From Armatimonadota bacterium (GTDB lineage Bacteria > Armatimonadota > Armatimonadia > Armatimonadales > Capsulimonadaceae): a stretch of 49,437 nt of DNA. Positions 42,501 through 49,437 of the stretch are shown here, in pieces; the stretch's first letter is position 1, and every line of letters starts with the position of its first letter. The notes under the pieces were generated by a model. The model was not told where the DNA came from. It made no database searches and worked only from the letters and a program-made list of their open reading frames with translations. The DNA lies in the NCBI GenBank assembly GCA_019239955.1, contig JAFAZD010000045.1:1-49437 (forward strand), in the 5' to 3' direction. A program made the position numbers and the translations under genes.

Positions 42501-43040
42501 GGCGATGCTCTGTTGCGCGGTCGTCAGCTCGAGCGACCCCTGGGGGTTGGAGAAAGAGACATCCCCCTCCACCACGGTCAGGGTGGTGGCCCCGCCCGCG
42601 GCGACGGCCAGCAGGATCTCCGTCCCGTGCGTCACAATGTTGGTCTGCCCCGGAGCCTCGATCCTCGTCCCTGGACGCAGATGCGCCCAGATCAGGCCGA
42701 CGATCGCCTGGAACAGACTTGGCTTCTGGCGTGGGGGCGCGCCGGCGGTGATTCGCAGGGCGGAATTCGAGGAAAACTTGGACGACGAGCCGTCGCTGAA
42801 GAAGAGAAGCTCGCCCGCCCCGTCAGGGCCGCTGCGGACCTGGTCGCCGGGGTACAGCGGCGTGTGCAGCCTGAGCGGCAGGAGCGTTCCGGCCCCATTG
42901 CGCTGGAACAGGACATCGCCGCTCACGGCGGTTACCAGCGCGGCCGGGCGCGGCGACGCGCCCGCGCGCTCCAGAGGGGCGAGCAGGAGAAGGCACGCGA
43001 AGAGAACCATTGTCCAAAGATGTTCCGCCTGTCGGTGCAT
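39516..43040 (-). CDS. FecR-TPR-outer-membrane beta-barrel fusion protein
   Basis: An 1174-residue exported protein. Signal peptide (TMVLFACLLLLAPLERAGA), then a FecR-like domain (residues about 35-190: VTAVSGDVLFQRNGAGTLLP, THGTEILLAVAAGGATTLTV). About a dozen TPR repeats (215-620) follow, for example AAEEYRIALRLDPNSADSHT. A TonB-receptor-like barrel (about 690-1174) closes with LRVNVFGELDNVFNRRYDDV and GRMFRVGISVRF, a C-terminal Phe as required for barrel insertion. No plug domain or TonB box is seen, so transport is doubtful; a periplasm-to-surface scaffold or secretion port is possible. It lies upstream of the CHASE2 cyclase. FecR and CHASE2 genes often neighbour each other in other phyla. 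Confidence 0.85.
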   Translation of the reverse strand: MHRQAEHLWTMVLFACLLLLAPLERAGASPRPAALVTAVSGDVLFQRNGAGTLLPLRLHTPLYPGDQVRSGPDGAGELLFFSDGSSSKFSSNSALRITAGAPPRQKPSLFQAIVGLIWAHLRPGTRIEAPGQTNIVTHGTEILLAVAAGGATTLTVVEGDVSFSNPQGSLELTTAQQSIARPGQRPTPPVTVDVSGLIAWTADVAALPLEFETPSLTPGPAGPPDITAEAATLEAATRRNPDDAAAWAALGQARRGLGDLTGALNAFSRAERLSPSDEGARVGTALTYLSQGRAEAARAALEPVRGGATPQAVLGLADLHEGRTADAEQHLQTALARNPRLYAARALLALAYLTRNDLTDAETAARQAVRDQPASAQTQGTLAMVLFFAGRPQEAEAASRRAVRLNPLSPFALLTEGRALLARQQTDAARTAYETAASVAPYLPLVHQELGAVYQRLDMPRKAAEEYRIALRLDPNSADSHTGLGQALQSQGRDAEAEAEHRQALRLDPDNATAHYNLAVLYIERGRLDAARQELESGVRAAPQRGILYARLAEVSLYHQDLFSAQEFARRAVSLLPDSALAHYELGRVYLEQERTIQAEQEFRQATVLDPQFAAARYALGLTEEKTEAGLLASFSSLLDSALVGSPGGARDITNLQTPGAEERIQAALLDPTVVRTASRSYGDTQLDASLGEHGAHDLAGSFLTETSDRRGVRGLNAEEQYTNGVRANADNRFDTAGLVFGQKAANSPSGALLLGEYEERGGGLDTGVTSDPYDANLRFHERLPRLIAGVNLQTGEHSRVRALIQGSEADSDDRDLADPNDHDSVTIRSLDGELRWDAQLGEANLLSVGASFGSRRKRADTTFPTGDPSQPSIEDVITTQVQPLQVYVRDEVRASARVSLVGQLQVLRLDTASGFESSDQADSPPTQQSLRTTVGLPTVIATYQADARSLVRLRARRLFAAVQDFQLLTPRDVFLLTFAGLPQATQLFPVADGTSVEVEYDRTFANASFLSAGAFQQDLQQAGVLEAPDGPYDKVRVQGVQASYEGLLGRDLSFFLSADLNRSQDTEAQQRIAQVPDYVGIASLQYLNRQGYYGQAAYYYQGNRVFEDTDANGNPDPTRLGGFGLLNLRVGKRTGLRVNVFGELDNVFNRRYDDVTGNLQPGRMFRVGISVRF

Positions 43041-43248
43041 GCGTAATCACCTTCAAGGTCGTCTACAGCAACAGCGCGTCAGGGCGCCCACGGAATTACC
43101 GGGGACCGGTATAATGATGGTGAGTTCAAGGCTCCCAGGATTATACCTACCTCTAAGGGATCGAGTTGTGACATATTTAACATGGCTCCCGTAACGGATT
43201 TGTAGACGCGACATTTATCGGCACTTTCTATAGAAGCAGGAGCGGCAG

Positions 43249-43479
43249 TTGATACCGGCGGGGATCATGAGCCTCACGAGTTTGCTGGAGTCTGGCGGTG
43301 AACTGCTATTCAATCTGTTGGCCAATCTGGCGCCCTTAGCAGGCCTATGGTACATCGCATATCTCGCTTTTCGTGAGTTGTCGGGCAAGAAAAGCAAGAA
43401 AGATCCGACACAGGCTGAGAACGAGCCGGAGAGCGGGGTCTGGCCGCCACCGCCCCGCCCGCCGGACTCCCAATCATGA
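43249..43479 (+). CDS. Small single-pass membrane protein, unknown
   Basis: A 76-residue protein with one hydrophobic segment (LLFNLLANLAPLAGLWYIAY), then a basic stretch and a Pro-rich tail. The TTG 43249 has AGGAG 6 nt upstream; ATG 43267 (MSLTSLLESGG) is the alternative. It overlaps the yjbR start by ATGA, so it is probably genuine and coupled to it. Confidence 0.55.
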   Translation: MIPAGIMSLTSLLESGGELLFNLLANLAPLAGLWYIAYLAFRELSGKKSKKDPTQAENEPESGVWPPPPRPPDSQS

Positions 43480-43862
43480 GGTCACAAAGGATGGACTTCG
43501 ATGCTGTTCGCCAGCACCTCGCCAGTAAGACCGGAGCGACGGAAGAGTACCCGTTCGACCCGCAGACGCTGGTGTTCAAGGTAGGGGGTAGGATGTTCGC
43601 GCTGGTGGCGCTGGACGAGGAGCCGCCGCGGGTGACGCTCAAGTGCGACCCGATGGAGGCCAAGGCGCTGCGGGACGCCCACGCCGCCGTCCGGCCCGGC
43701 TACCACATGAACAAGGCGCACTGGAACACGGTGGCGCTGGACGGGAGCATTGCAGACGATCAAATCCAGGAGATGATGGACGATTCCTATGCGCTGGTGG
43801 TGCAGACGCTGAAGAAGGCGGAGCGGGAGCAACTGAAGCAGGGCGGCGGGCAGCCCACATGA
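43476..43862 (+). CDS. MmcQ/YjbR family protein
   Basis: A 128-residue YjbR-fold protein (FDAVRQHLASKTGATEEYPF, VFKVGGRMFALVALDEEPPR, PGYHMNKAHWNTVALDG, DDSYALVVQTLKKAERE). The CyaY-like fold is thought to bind DNA or act as a small regulator; function not established. Start at 43476 (overlapping the previous stop) or 43491, which gives the family's usual MDFDAVR opening. Confidence 0.9.
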   Translation: MRSQRMDFDAVRQHLASKTGATEEYPFDPQTLVFKVGGRMFALVALDEEPPRVTLKCDPMEAKALRDAHAAVRPGYHMNKAHWNTVALDGSIADDQIQEMMDDSYALVVQTLKKAEREQLKQGGGQPT

Positions 43863-43944
43863 AGGCCCGAGGTCGCGGCGGACCAGCCCCGCGCCCGCTT
43901 GATTCCTATCCCGTTCCCGCAGCACATCCCTCTGACGGGGACGG

Positions 43945-44784
43945 TCAGGCCTCGCCCATCACCAGGCCCTCGATGGTGTGGGCCTGCACGATCGGTTCCA
44001 GCGCGTCAACGACCCGGTACGTCATGTGCCGACGCACCTCGTCGGGCAGCGTCTTGTCGAAGGCCCGGGTGACCTGCAGGTCGTGCCGCTCCGCGTTGCA
44101 GGCGTCCGGCGCATCCACGCCCAGGACGAGCACCGGGCGGGACTTGTCCGAACGGTTGGCCGTGCCGCGGTGAATCGTGAGGGCGGAGCGTACGGAGATG
44201 TCTCCCATTTTCGGCATCTTCTGCTGCGCGCGTTCCTCGTAGCGCCCGTACAGCGACTTCGGCGGGAACATGCCGTGCTCGAACTCTGATGGGTCGTCCC
44301 ACTGCGTCCCCGGCGCGATCTCGAACGGGCCCATGTCCTCGAACACGTCCACGGCGGTGACATTGAATGCCAGCGAGTTCAGACGCCGGCCGATCAGCGT
44401 CTCCTCCGGGGCCGGGAAGTCGCGGTGCCACGGCTGATGGAGGGCGCCGGGCCCCGGCACGTCAAAGCCGATCTCGACGATCTTATAGTCCGGGCCGAGC
44501 ACGGCCTCGCACACGGCGACTACCCAGGGGTGCGAGACCAGGTCGAGGAAGCCGCGCACACGTTCGGGGTGAATCTCCACATAGTAGCGCTTGGGCCCCC
44601 GGCCCACCGCGCCGCCGGGGCGTGCCAGCGCCTCGTCAAAGAGGACCTCAATATCCTCCCGCATCTCCCGCACCCACTCACGGTCGAAGGCGCCCTTGAG
44701 GCCGATGATGCCGTCCCCGTAGAGACCGCCCATGATGGCGGCAATGTCGAACTGCGGCGTCGGCACTTGGTTCGTCGTACTCAT
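43945..44784 (-). CDS. Phytanoyl-CoA dioxygenase family protein
   Basis: A 279-residue Fe(II)/2-oxoglutarate oxygenase of the PhyH group. The iron motif H-x-D is in [13 protein letters not shown], the distal His in [20 protein letters not shown], and the Arg of that last segment (KSRPV) is the expected 2-oxoglutarate ligand. Bacterial members hydroxylate varied small molecules, so the substrate is unknown. AGGAGG is 6 nt before the ATG; a consensus promoter lies upstream, divergent from the GH4 gene. Confidence 0.88.
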   Translation of the reverse strand: MSTTNQVPTPQFDIAAIMGGLYGDGIIGLKGAFDREWVREMREDIEVLFDEALARPGGAVGRGPKRYYVEIHPERVRGFLDLVSHPWVVAVCEAVLGPDYKIVEIGFDVPGPGALHQPWHRDFPAPEETLIGRRLNSLAFNVTAVDVFEDMGPFEIAPGTQWDDPSEFEHGMFPPKSLYGRYEERAQQKMPKMGDISVRSALTIHRGTANRSDKSRPVLVLGVDAPDACNAERHDLQVTRAFDKTLPDEVRRHMTYRVVDALEPIVQAHTIEGLVMGEA

Positions 44785-44801
44785 GATGTCCTCCTGGCAA
44801 C

Positions 44802-44830
44802 ATCATACAGGCCGCGCGGTCAAATGTCAA
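44802..44830 (-). promoter_or_regulatory. Consensus promoter of the phyH-like gene
   Basis: Minus-strand TTGACA (44825-44830), 17-bp spacer, TATGAT (44802-44807). Leader of about 12 nt containing the AGGAGG site. Confidence 0.85.
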
Positions 44831-44896
44831 GCCTCGGCGAAGCAGGAATACGGCGCGGGGGCAGTCAATAACAGGGCGAGAGGAGAGACGACGGCC

Positions 44897-46225
44897 ATGA
44901 CCAAGATCACTTTCATCGGCGCGGGGAGCCTGGTGTTCACCCGTAATCTCGTGCGCGACCTGCTGACGTTCCCGGCATTGGAGGGCGTGACCCTCTGCCT
45001 GCTGGACATTGACCCCGAGCGGCTGGAGTTCGCGCGGCGCGCGGTGGAGAAGATCGTCGGCGCGGGCAACTACCCGGCGCGGGTGGAGGCGACTTTGGAC
45101 CGGCGGCGGGCGCTGGACGGGGCGGACGCCGTGCTCTGCACCATCCTGGCGTCGCCGTTCTCGGTGTGGCGCACGGACATCGAGATCCCCAAGAAGTACG
45201 GCGTGGACACCAACATCGGGGACACGCGCGGGCCGTCGGGCGTGTTCCGGGCATTGCGGACGATCCCGGTGATGCTTGACATCTGCCGGGACATGGAGGC
45301 ACTGTGCCCCGATGCCGTGCTGCTCAACTACACCAACCCGATGGCGATGCTCTGCCGGGCGATGCAGCGCGAGTCGAAAATACAAGTAACGGGCCTGTGC
45401 CACAGCGTCCAGGGCACGGCGGAGATGCTGGCGTCGTGGATCGGCGCGCCGATGGAGGAAGTGACGTTCGTGTGCGCCGGTATCAACCACCAATCGTTCT
45501 ATCTGGACTACCGATGGGACGGCAAGGATGCGTACCCGCTGCTGCGGGAGGCGGTGGAAAGGCCGGAAATCTATCGCCAGGAGATCGTGCGCAACGAGAT
45601 GTTCCGGGCGCTGGGTTATTATGTCACCGAGTCCAGCGGGCACAACTCCGAGTACAACGCCTGGTTCCGCAAGCGGCCGGACCTCATCGAGAAGTATTGC
45701 CTGCCAGGGACGGGCTGGAACCCCGGCGAGTACGGCGCGATGCTGAAGGGCTACGCCAGGGGCGAGGACCGCTGGCGGCAGGCGGCGCACGACTGGCTGG
45801 ACGGCGACAGGCCGGTGGACCTGGCGCGCGGCCATGAGTACGCCGCCCCGATCCTGAACGCGGTGGTGGGTGACGGGACGCTGTTTGAATTTAACGGCAA
45901 CGTCGCCAATCAGGGCCTGATTGACAACCTGCCGGCGGGCTGCTGCGTGGAGGTTCCCACGCTGGCCTCGCGGCGCGGCTTCTCGCCGATGCACGTCGGC
46001 CCGCTGCCGCCCCAGCTCGCGGCGCTGGTCAACATCAGCGCGGCCAACGAGGAGATGGCTGTGGAGGCCGCCCTGACGGGCGACCCGCGCCTGGTCTACT
46101 GGTCCATCTGCTACGACCCGCTGACCTCGGCGGTGCTGTCCCTGGCCGAGATCAAGGACATGGTGCGCGAGATGTTCGCCGCCAGCGAGGGCTACCTGCC
46201 TCAGTTCCCGACGACGGAGTTTTGA
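44897..46225 (+). CDS. Glycoside hydrolase family 4 (alpha-galactosidase MelA-like)
   Basis: A 442-residue NAD- and metal-dependent GH4 enzyme. The Rossmann start is [20 protein letters not shown], the dinucleotide region ends DIDPERLEF, then [14 protein letters not shown], the metal Cys in [15 protein letters not shown], the metal His in [15 protein letters not shown], and [19 protein letters not shown]. The C-terminus matches MelA/AglA proteins. It probably cleaves alpha-galactosides or related glycosides in the cytoplasm. AGGAG is 11 nt before the ATG. It is the first gene of an operon with a small exported peptide and RidA. Confidence 0.9.
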   Translation: MTKITFIGAGSLVFTRNLVRDLLTFPALEGVTLCLLDIDPERLEFARRAVEKIVGAGNYPARVEATLDRRRALDGADAVLCTILASPFSVWRTDIEIPKKYGVDTNIGDTRGPSGVFRALRTIPVMLDICRDMEALCPDAVLLNYTNPMAMLCRAMQRESKIQVTGLCHSVQGTAEMLASWIGAPMEEVTFVCAGINHQSFYLDYRWDGKDAYPLLREAVERPEIYRQEIVRNEMFRALGYYVTESSGHNSEYNAWFRKRPDLIEKYCLPGTGWNPGEYGAMLKGYARGEDRWRQAAHDWLDGDRPVDLARGHEYAAPILNAVVGDGTLFEFNGNVANQGLIDNLPAGCCVEVPTLASRRGFSPMHVGPLPPQLAALVNISAANEEMAVEAALTGDPRLVYWSICYDPLTSAVLSLAEIKDMVREMFAASEGYLPQFPTTEF

Positions 46226-46237
46226 GAGGAGAACACC

Positions 46238-46498
46238 ATAAAGAAATCGCTTTACCGGGCCGGTCTGGCCCTCCTATCGCCCCTCCCGGCGCTGATGCCG
46301 CCCTGCGCGCAGGCCGCGCCGCCGACGCATCCTGCCGTCCATAAGGCGGCCAAACACCCCCCTCTCGACCGCCGTATCTTCCTGATGCGTCAGCACCGAC
46401 GGCCCCATGTCCGCGCGGCTTTTCCGGCGGACCGTCAGCCAGGCATGATCCCGGAGATCAACGGTTCAAACAAGCCAGCCACCAAAGGAAAGCCATAG
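46238..46498 (+). CDS. Small exported protein with probable AUA start
   Basis: An 86-residue frame beginning at ATA 46238, with AGAGGAGA 5-6 nt upstream. If ATA is read as Met the protein starts MKKSLYRAGLALLSPLPALM and has CAQA-APP as a signal-peptidase site, a textbook signal peptide; the mature part is basic with many His, Pro and Arg. The first in-frame ATG (46295) would remove the signal peptide and has no ribosome site. The stop abuts the RidA ATG (TAGATG). The mature protein is unrecognised. Confidence 0.6.
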   Translation: MKKSLYRAGLALLSPLPALMPPCAQAAPPTHPAVHKAAKHPPLDRRIFLMRQHRRPHVRAAFPADRQPGMIPEINGSNKPATKGKP

Positions 46499-46894
46499 AT
46501 GGAAAAGAAAGCCATACATACCGAGAGCGGGCCGCTGCAGGGCGCGCCCTACACCCCCGCGGTGCGGGTCGGGCCGTTCATTTTTGTTTCCGGCCAAATC
46601 CCCCTAGACCCGGCCACCACTCAGGTCGTGGAGGGAGGATTTGAGGCGCAGGTGCGGCAGTGCCTGCGGAACCTGGCGGGGATTATGAAGCAGGAGGGGC
46701 TGGGGCTGGAGCACGTCGTCAAGACGACGATCTTTCTGAAGGACCTGAACAACTTCGGCGAGCTGAACAAAATCTACGGGCCCTACTTCGGCGGGGTCAA
46801 GCCGGCGCGCTCGACGGTGGAGGTGGCGCGGCTGCCGCTGGACGTGATGGTGGAGATCGAGGCCATCGCCGTCGCACCGGAGCATGAATCGTAG
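46499..46894 (+). CDS. ridA: RidA family enamine/imine deaminase
   Basis: A 131-residue RidA (YjgF/UK114) protein that hydrolyses reactive enamines from PLP enzymes. Motifs are AVRVGPFIFVSGQIPLDPAT, VEGGFEAQVRQCLRNLAGIM, VVKTTIFLKDLNNFGELNKI and PARSTVEVARLPLDVMVEIE, with the catalytic Arg in PARST. AAAGGAA precedes the ATG, which abuts the stop of the exported-peptide gene. Confidence 0.95.
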   Translation: MEKKAIHTESGPLQGAPYTPAVRVGPFIFVSGQIPLDPATTQVVEGGFEAQVRQCLRNLAGIMKQEGLGLEHVVKTTIFLKDLNNFGELNKIYGPYFGGVKPARSTVEVARLPLDVMVEIEAIAVAPEHES

Positions 46895-46916
46895 GGACGC
46901 AGCATGCTGCGCCCCT
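46892..46916. terminator. Palindrome at convergent junction (repeat-like)
   Basis: Perfect 14-bp palindrome CGCAGCATGCTGCG (46898-46911) framed by GGGA and CCCC. The TAG stop of ridA is its first part. It resembles the element at 10271-10301 in outline and position. Confidence 0.45.
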
Positions 46917-46952
46917 CCCTCGCCCTCAGTGCCAGTGCGAATTGAGAAGGCG

Positions 46953-47672
<720 letters not shown>

Positions 47673-47773
47673 GGGGCGTTCTCCTCAAGGTTCTTTCGCG
47701 TTCCTGACGCCATGTTTCCGCCTACCCAATCACCTCCACCAAGGAGCGGGAGGTTGGCAGATGCACGACGTAT

Positions 47774-48343
47774 CTATGCTCCAACTGCAAAAGTCTCCCG
47801 CAGAAGGGTCTCCACTTGCTGAACTTGCGGGATGCCGACAAATTTAATATCTTTGGTTTGCTGATCGCCATCACTATCTTTGTAGTGTTTCTGAGCAAAC
47901 ATCAGGTCGCCCGATTTGTCTGGGCGTTCAACACGCGCAATGTTGCCTAGCTCGCTCCTCCCATACGACTCGATGCGGCGTGTCTTTCCCTGCTGGACGA
48001 TCAGAATCCGGTTGTTCGTGATGGCATAGACCATCCTGCGGGCGTGAAAGTATGCCCACAATGGCGAAAGCAGCATCCCGACGCCGATCAGAAGGAATGG
48101 GATAAAGAACAATTCCGAGGCGATCCCGTTGAAGCCCCAGAAGCTACTCGTCGGCGGCCCAGCCCCCTGGTGCCACTCATGTATGAAGTTGACGGTGAAA
48201 CTGGTCCAGATGATCCCAAACAGGAAAAGGGCAAGATGTGATTGGGCCACTCGCATCGGGTCGGGTTGGCCAAGCCAAAGAGCTTTTTCATCCGGTCGCA
48301 GCTCAGACTCCACTGCATCTCGTAAGAGACGCTCCGGTAACAT
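47774..48343 (-). CDS. Membrane-anchored bacterial PH-like domain protein
   Basis: A 189-residue protein. An N-terminal LRPDEKALWLGQPDP motif is typical of bacterial PH-domain membrane proteins. Two membrane helices follow (LALFLFGIIWTSFTVNFI; ELFFIPFLLIGVGMLLSPLW), then a PH-like beta domain with MVYAITNNRILIVQQGKTRR and SYGRSELGNIARVERP. The 181 bp upstream (48344-48524) hold no gene. Composition is a little less GC-rich than its neighbours. Confidence 0.7.
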   Translation of the reverse strand: MLPERLLRDAVESELRPDEKALWLGQPDPMRVAQSHLALFLFGIIWTSFTVNFIHEWHQGAGPPTSSFWGFNGIASELFFIPFLLIGVGMLLSPLWAYFHARRMVYAITNNRILIVQQGKTRRIESYGRSELGNIARVERPDKSGDLMFAQKHYKDSDGDQQTKDIKFVGIPQVQQVETLLRETFAVGA

Positions 48344-48524
48344 CGGCAGGTTCCCCCCACGCGAGAAGCCTATACTTTACGGCGGCCATCTCCGGTAAGT
48401 CATTGACCTGATCGCACCCAGGATCATTTTAGCACAAGTCCCTGGCAAGAAGATGCCGGCACGGCGCTTCATCCCGAGCGCACTCGCAGCACGGGTCGCA
48501 TGGAGGGTGCAGCCAGCCGCTCCA

Positions 48525-49437
48525 TCAGTTCTTTTGGCGGCGCATCCAGGCTTTGACGCGGCGCTCGACGGCGTACTCGGCGCGCTGGGCGGCGCGGGCG
48601 AGGGGGCCGAAGGGGGTGCGGGGGCGCGTCAGCAGGCGGCGGGCGTTGACCTGGGCCTGGGCGGTCCACTTGGCCTTGTACGGCTCGTCGCCGCGCAGGA
48701 AGTCGAAGACGGCCCGATGCTCGGCGATGGCGGACTGCATCGCGTGGGCGGTCAGCACCGTGCCTAGGCTCCACTTCGCCAGCGTCGGCTCAAACCCGCC
48801 CTGGTAGTAGCAGAGCCGGTCGCCGAAGGCAAAGCAGTAGAGCGCGGCCTGCGTCTCGCCGTCCAGCTTTAAAGTGAACAGCCGGAGATTCCCGCGTTCC
48901 AACAACGCGCGGGCGGCCTCCCGGTGGAACCGCTGCACGCGACGCCCGCCGAAGACGCCCGGCAGCCAGCGCTGGTTCCAGCGCCGCTGGTGCAGCTCGA
49001 ACAGGCGCGTCATCTCGTCGTCGAGCGCGCCTGCGTCCGTGACCGGCCCGACCTCCACCGCGAACACTTTTCGAAGGGCGCGGTCGTAGTAGCCGAGGTT
49101 GCTTCGGGTCTTCTTGCCGAAGGTCTGGAGCAACGCGTCCCAGGTGTCGGGCAGCGGCAGGAAGGGGCAGGCCTCCTGCGGGGCGTCCCGCCAAGTCAGG
49201 CCCAGCTCCGGGCGGGGCGGGCGGGGGCGCAGCAGGCCCATTTCGCGGAGCTGGGGGAGGTCGGCGATCTGCCAGCCGCCGTGCCGGCGTAGCCAGTCAT
49301 GGAAGGCGCTGGCGACGGCGTCCTCGCGGCCCGGCCGGGCCAGCAGGTCGTGGTAGTCGGACGCGCCGACGCCGAGGAAGGTCAGGCGGCGCAGGGGCGT
49401 GGCGTACCACCAGCCGGTCATCAGCGGGGCCAGTCCA
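48525..49437 (-). CDS. GNAT/FemAB-like acetyltransferase (partial, 5' end outside window)
   Basis: The last 304 codons of a protein of the BioF2-like GNAT group. Recognisable features are FLGVGASDYHDLLARPGRED, FGKKTRSNLGYYDRALRK, FELHQRRWNQRW, TQAALYCFAFGDRLCYYQGG and YDFLRG-type end VFDFLRGDEPYKAKW. These enzymes join acyl or aminoacyl groups to sugars or envelope polymers. The reading frame stays open to the window edge, so ATG 49421 is not the true start. Confidence 0.85.
   Translation of the reverse strand, partial: GLAPLMTGWWYATPLRRLTFLGVGASDYHDLLARPGREDAVASAFHDWLRRHGGWQIADLPQLREMGLLRPRPPRPELGLTWRDAPQEACPFLPLPDTWDALLQTFGKKTRSNLGYYDRALRKVFAVEVGPVTDAGALDDEMTRLFELHQRRWNQRWLPGVFGGRRVQRFHREAARALLERGNLRLFTLKLDGETQAALYCFAFGDRLCYYQGGFEPTLAKWSLGTVLTAHAMQSAIAEHRAVFDFLRGDEPYKAKWTAQAQVNARRLLTRPRTPFGPLARAAQRAEYAVERRVKAWMRRQKN

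Noticed and set aside
41700-43046. 448-codon plus-strand open frame over the FecR-TPR gene
   Set aside because: Arg/Gln/Gly-rich shadow of a gene with clear signal peptide, TPRs and barrel on the other strand.
44732-44896. Longer N-terminus for the GH4 enzyme
   Set aside because: The extra 55 residues overlap the divergent phyH start and promoter; GH4 proteins begin with the Rossmann strand at [10 protein letters not shown].

Overview
The window is GC-rich, gene-dense bacterial chromosome, with 47 protein genes or gene fragments and two tRNAs. The encoded envelope is diderm: one protein has a TonB-receptor-like outer-membrane barrel with a C-terminal Phe, and a heptose-activation pathway is present. 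Other markers are a flagellar pair (flhA-flhF), PEP-CTERM sorting signals, several carbohydrate-active enzymes and a MoxR/DUF4350/DUF4129 cluster. Together these suggest a motile, polysaccharide-using diderm. Armatimonadota is my best guess from gene content alone; I could not run a phylogeny.

Layout. 1-7.9 kb: the translation operon thrS | infC-rpmI-rplT-pheS-[two PD-(D/E)XK nuclease genes]-pheT on the minus strand. There are clean sigma70-type promoters before thrS and infC, and infC probably starts at AUA. 8.0-10.3 kb: a decayed cation-antiporter fragment and a TPR/Ig/polysaccharide-deacetylase protein. 10.3-16 kb: moxR-DUF4350-[Shedu]-DUF4129-membrane protein on the minus strand, with an AT-richer Shedu defence gene set into it. 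16-19.1 kb: grpE, a two-tRNA operon, then an AT-rich two-gene island (DGQHR-domain protein plus zinc-ribbon protein). 19.1-26.4 kb: DUF1003 protein, a membrane sensor with an RsbW-like ATPase domain, glycerate kinase, a 210-bp inverted-repeat element, flhF, flhA and a toxin-antitoxin pair. 26.4-29.6 kb: a PEP-CTERM protein, a stray PEP-CTERM tail and a DUF5060/GH5-like glycoside hydrolase. 29.7-32.4 kb: yvcK-rapZ-small membrane protein. 32.7-37 kb: a minus-strand run of heptose nucleotidyltransferase, kinase and isomerase, a PAS-PAS-ATPase sensor and a free-standing ClpX-type zinc finger. 37-43 kb: a CHASE2 adenylate cyclase and a FecR-TPR-beta-barrel protein, with a small Cys-tailed protein gene divergent from the cyclase between them. 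43.2-49.4 kb: small membrane protein, YjbR, PhyH oxygenase, a GH4-secreted peptide-RidA operon, RNase PH, a PH-like membrane protein and a partial GNAT/FemAB-like protein.

Three themes run through the window. First, defence-type genes (Rpn nuclease, PDDEXK_4 nuclease, Shedu, DGQHR/zinc-ribbon pair, PemK-like toxin) are dropped singly or in pairs into or beside housekeeping operons instead of forming one island. Second, small GC-rich inverted-repeat elements sit between genes and also inside reading frames, where they supply stop codons or short peptide insertions. Third, initiation is often non-standard: two probable AUA starts, several TTG/GTG starts with strong Shine-Dalgarno sequences, and two promoters placed so that the mRNA would be leaderless.
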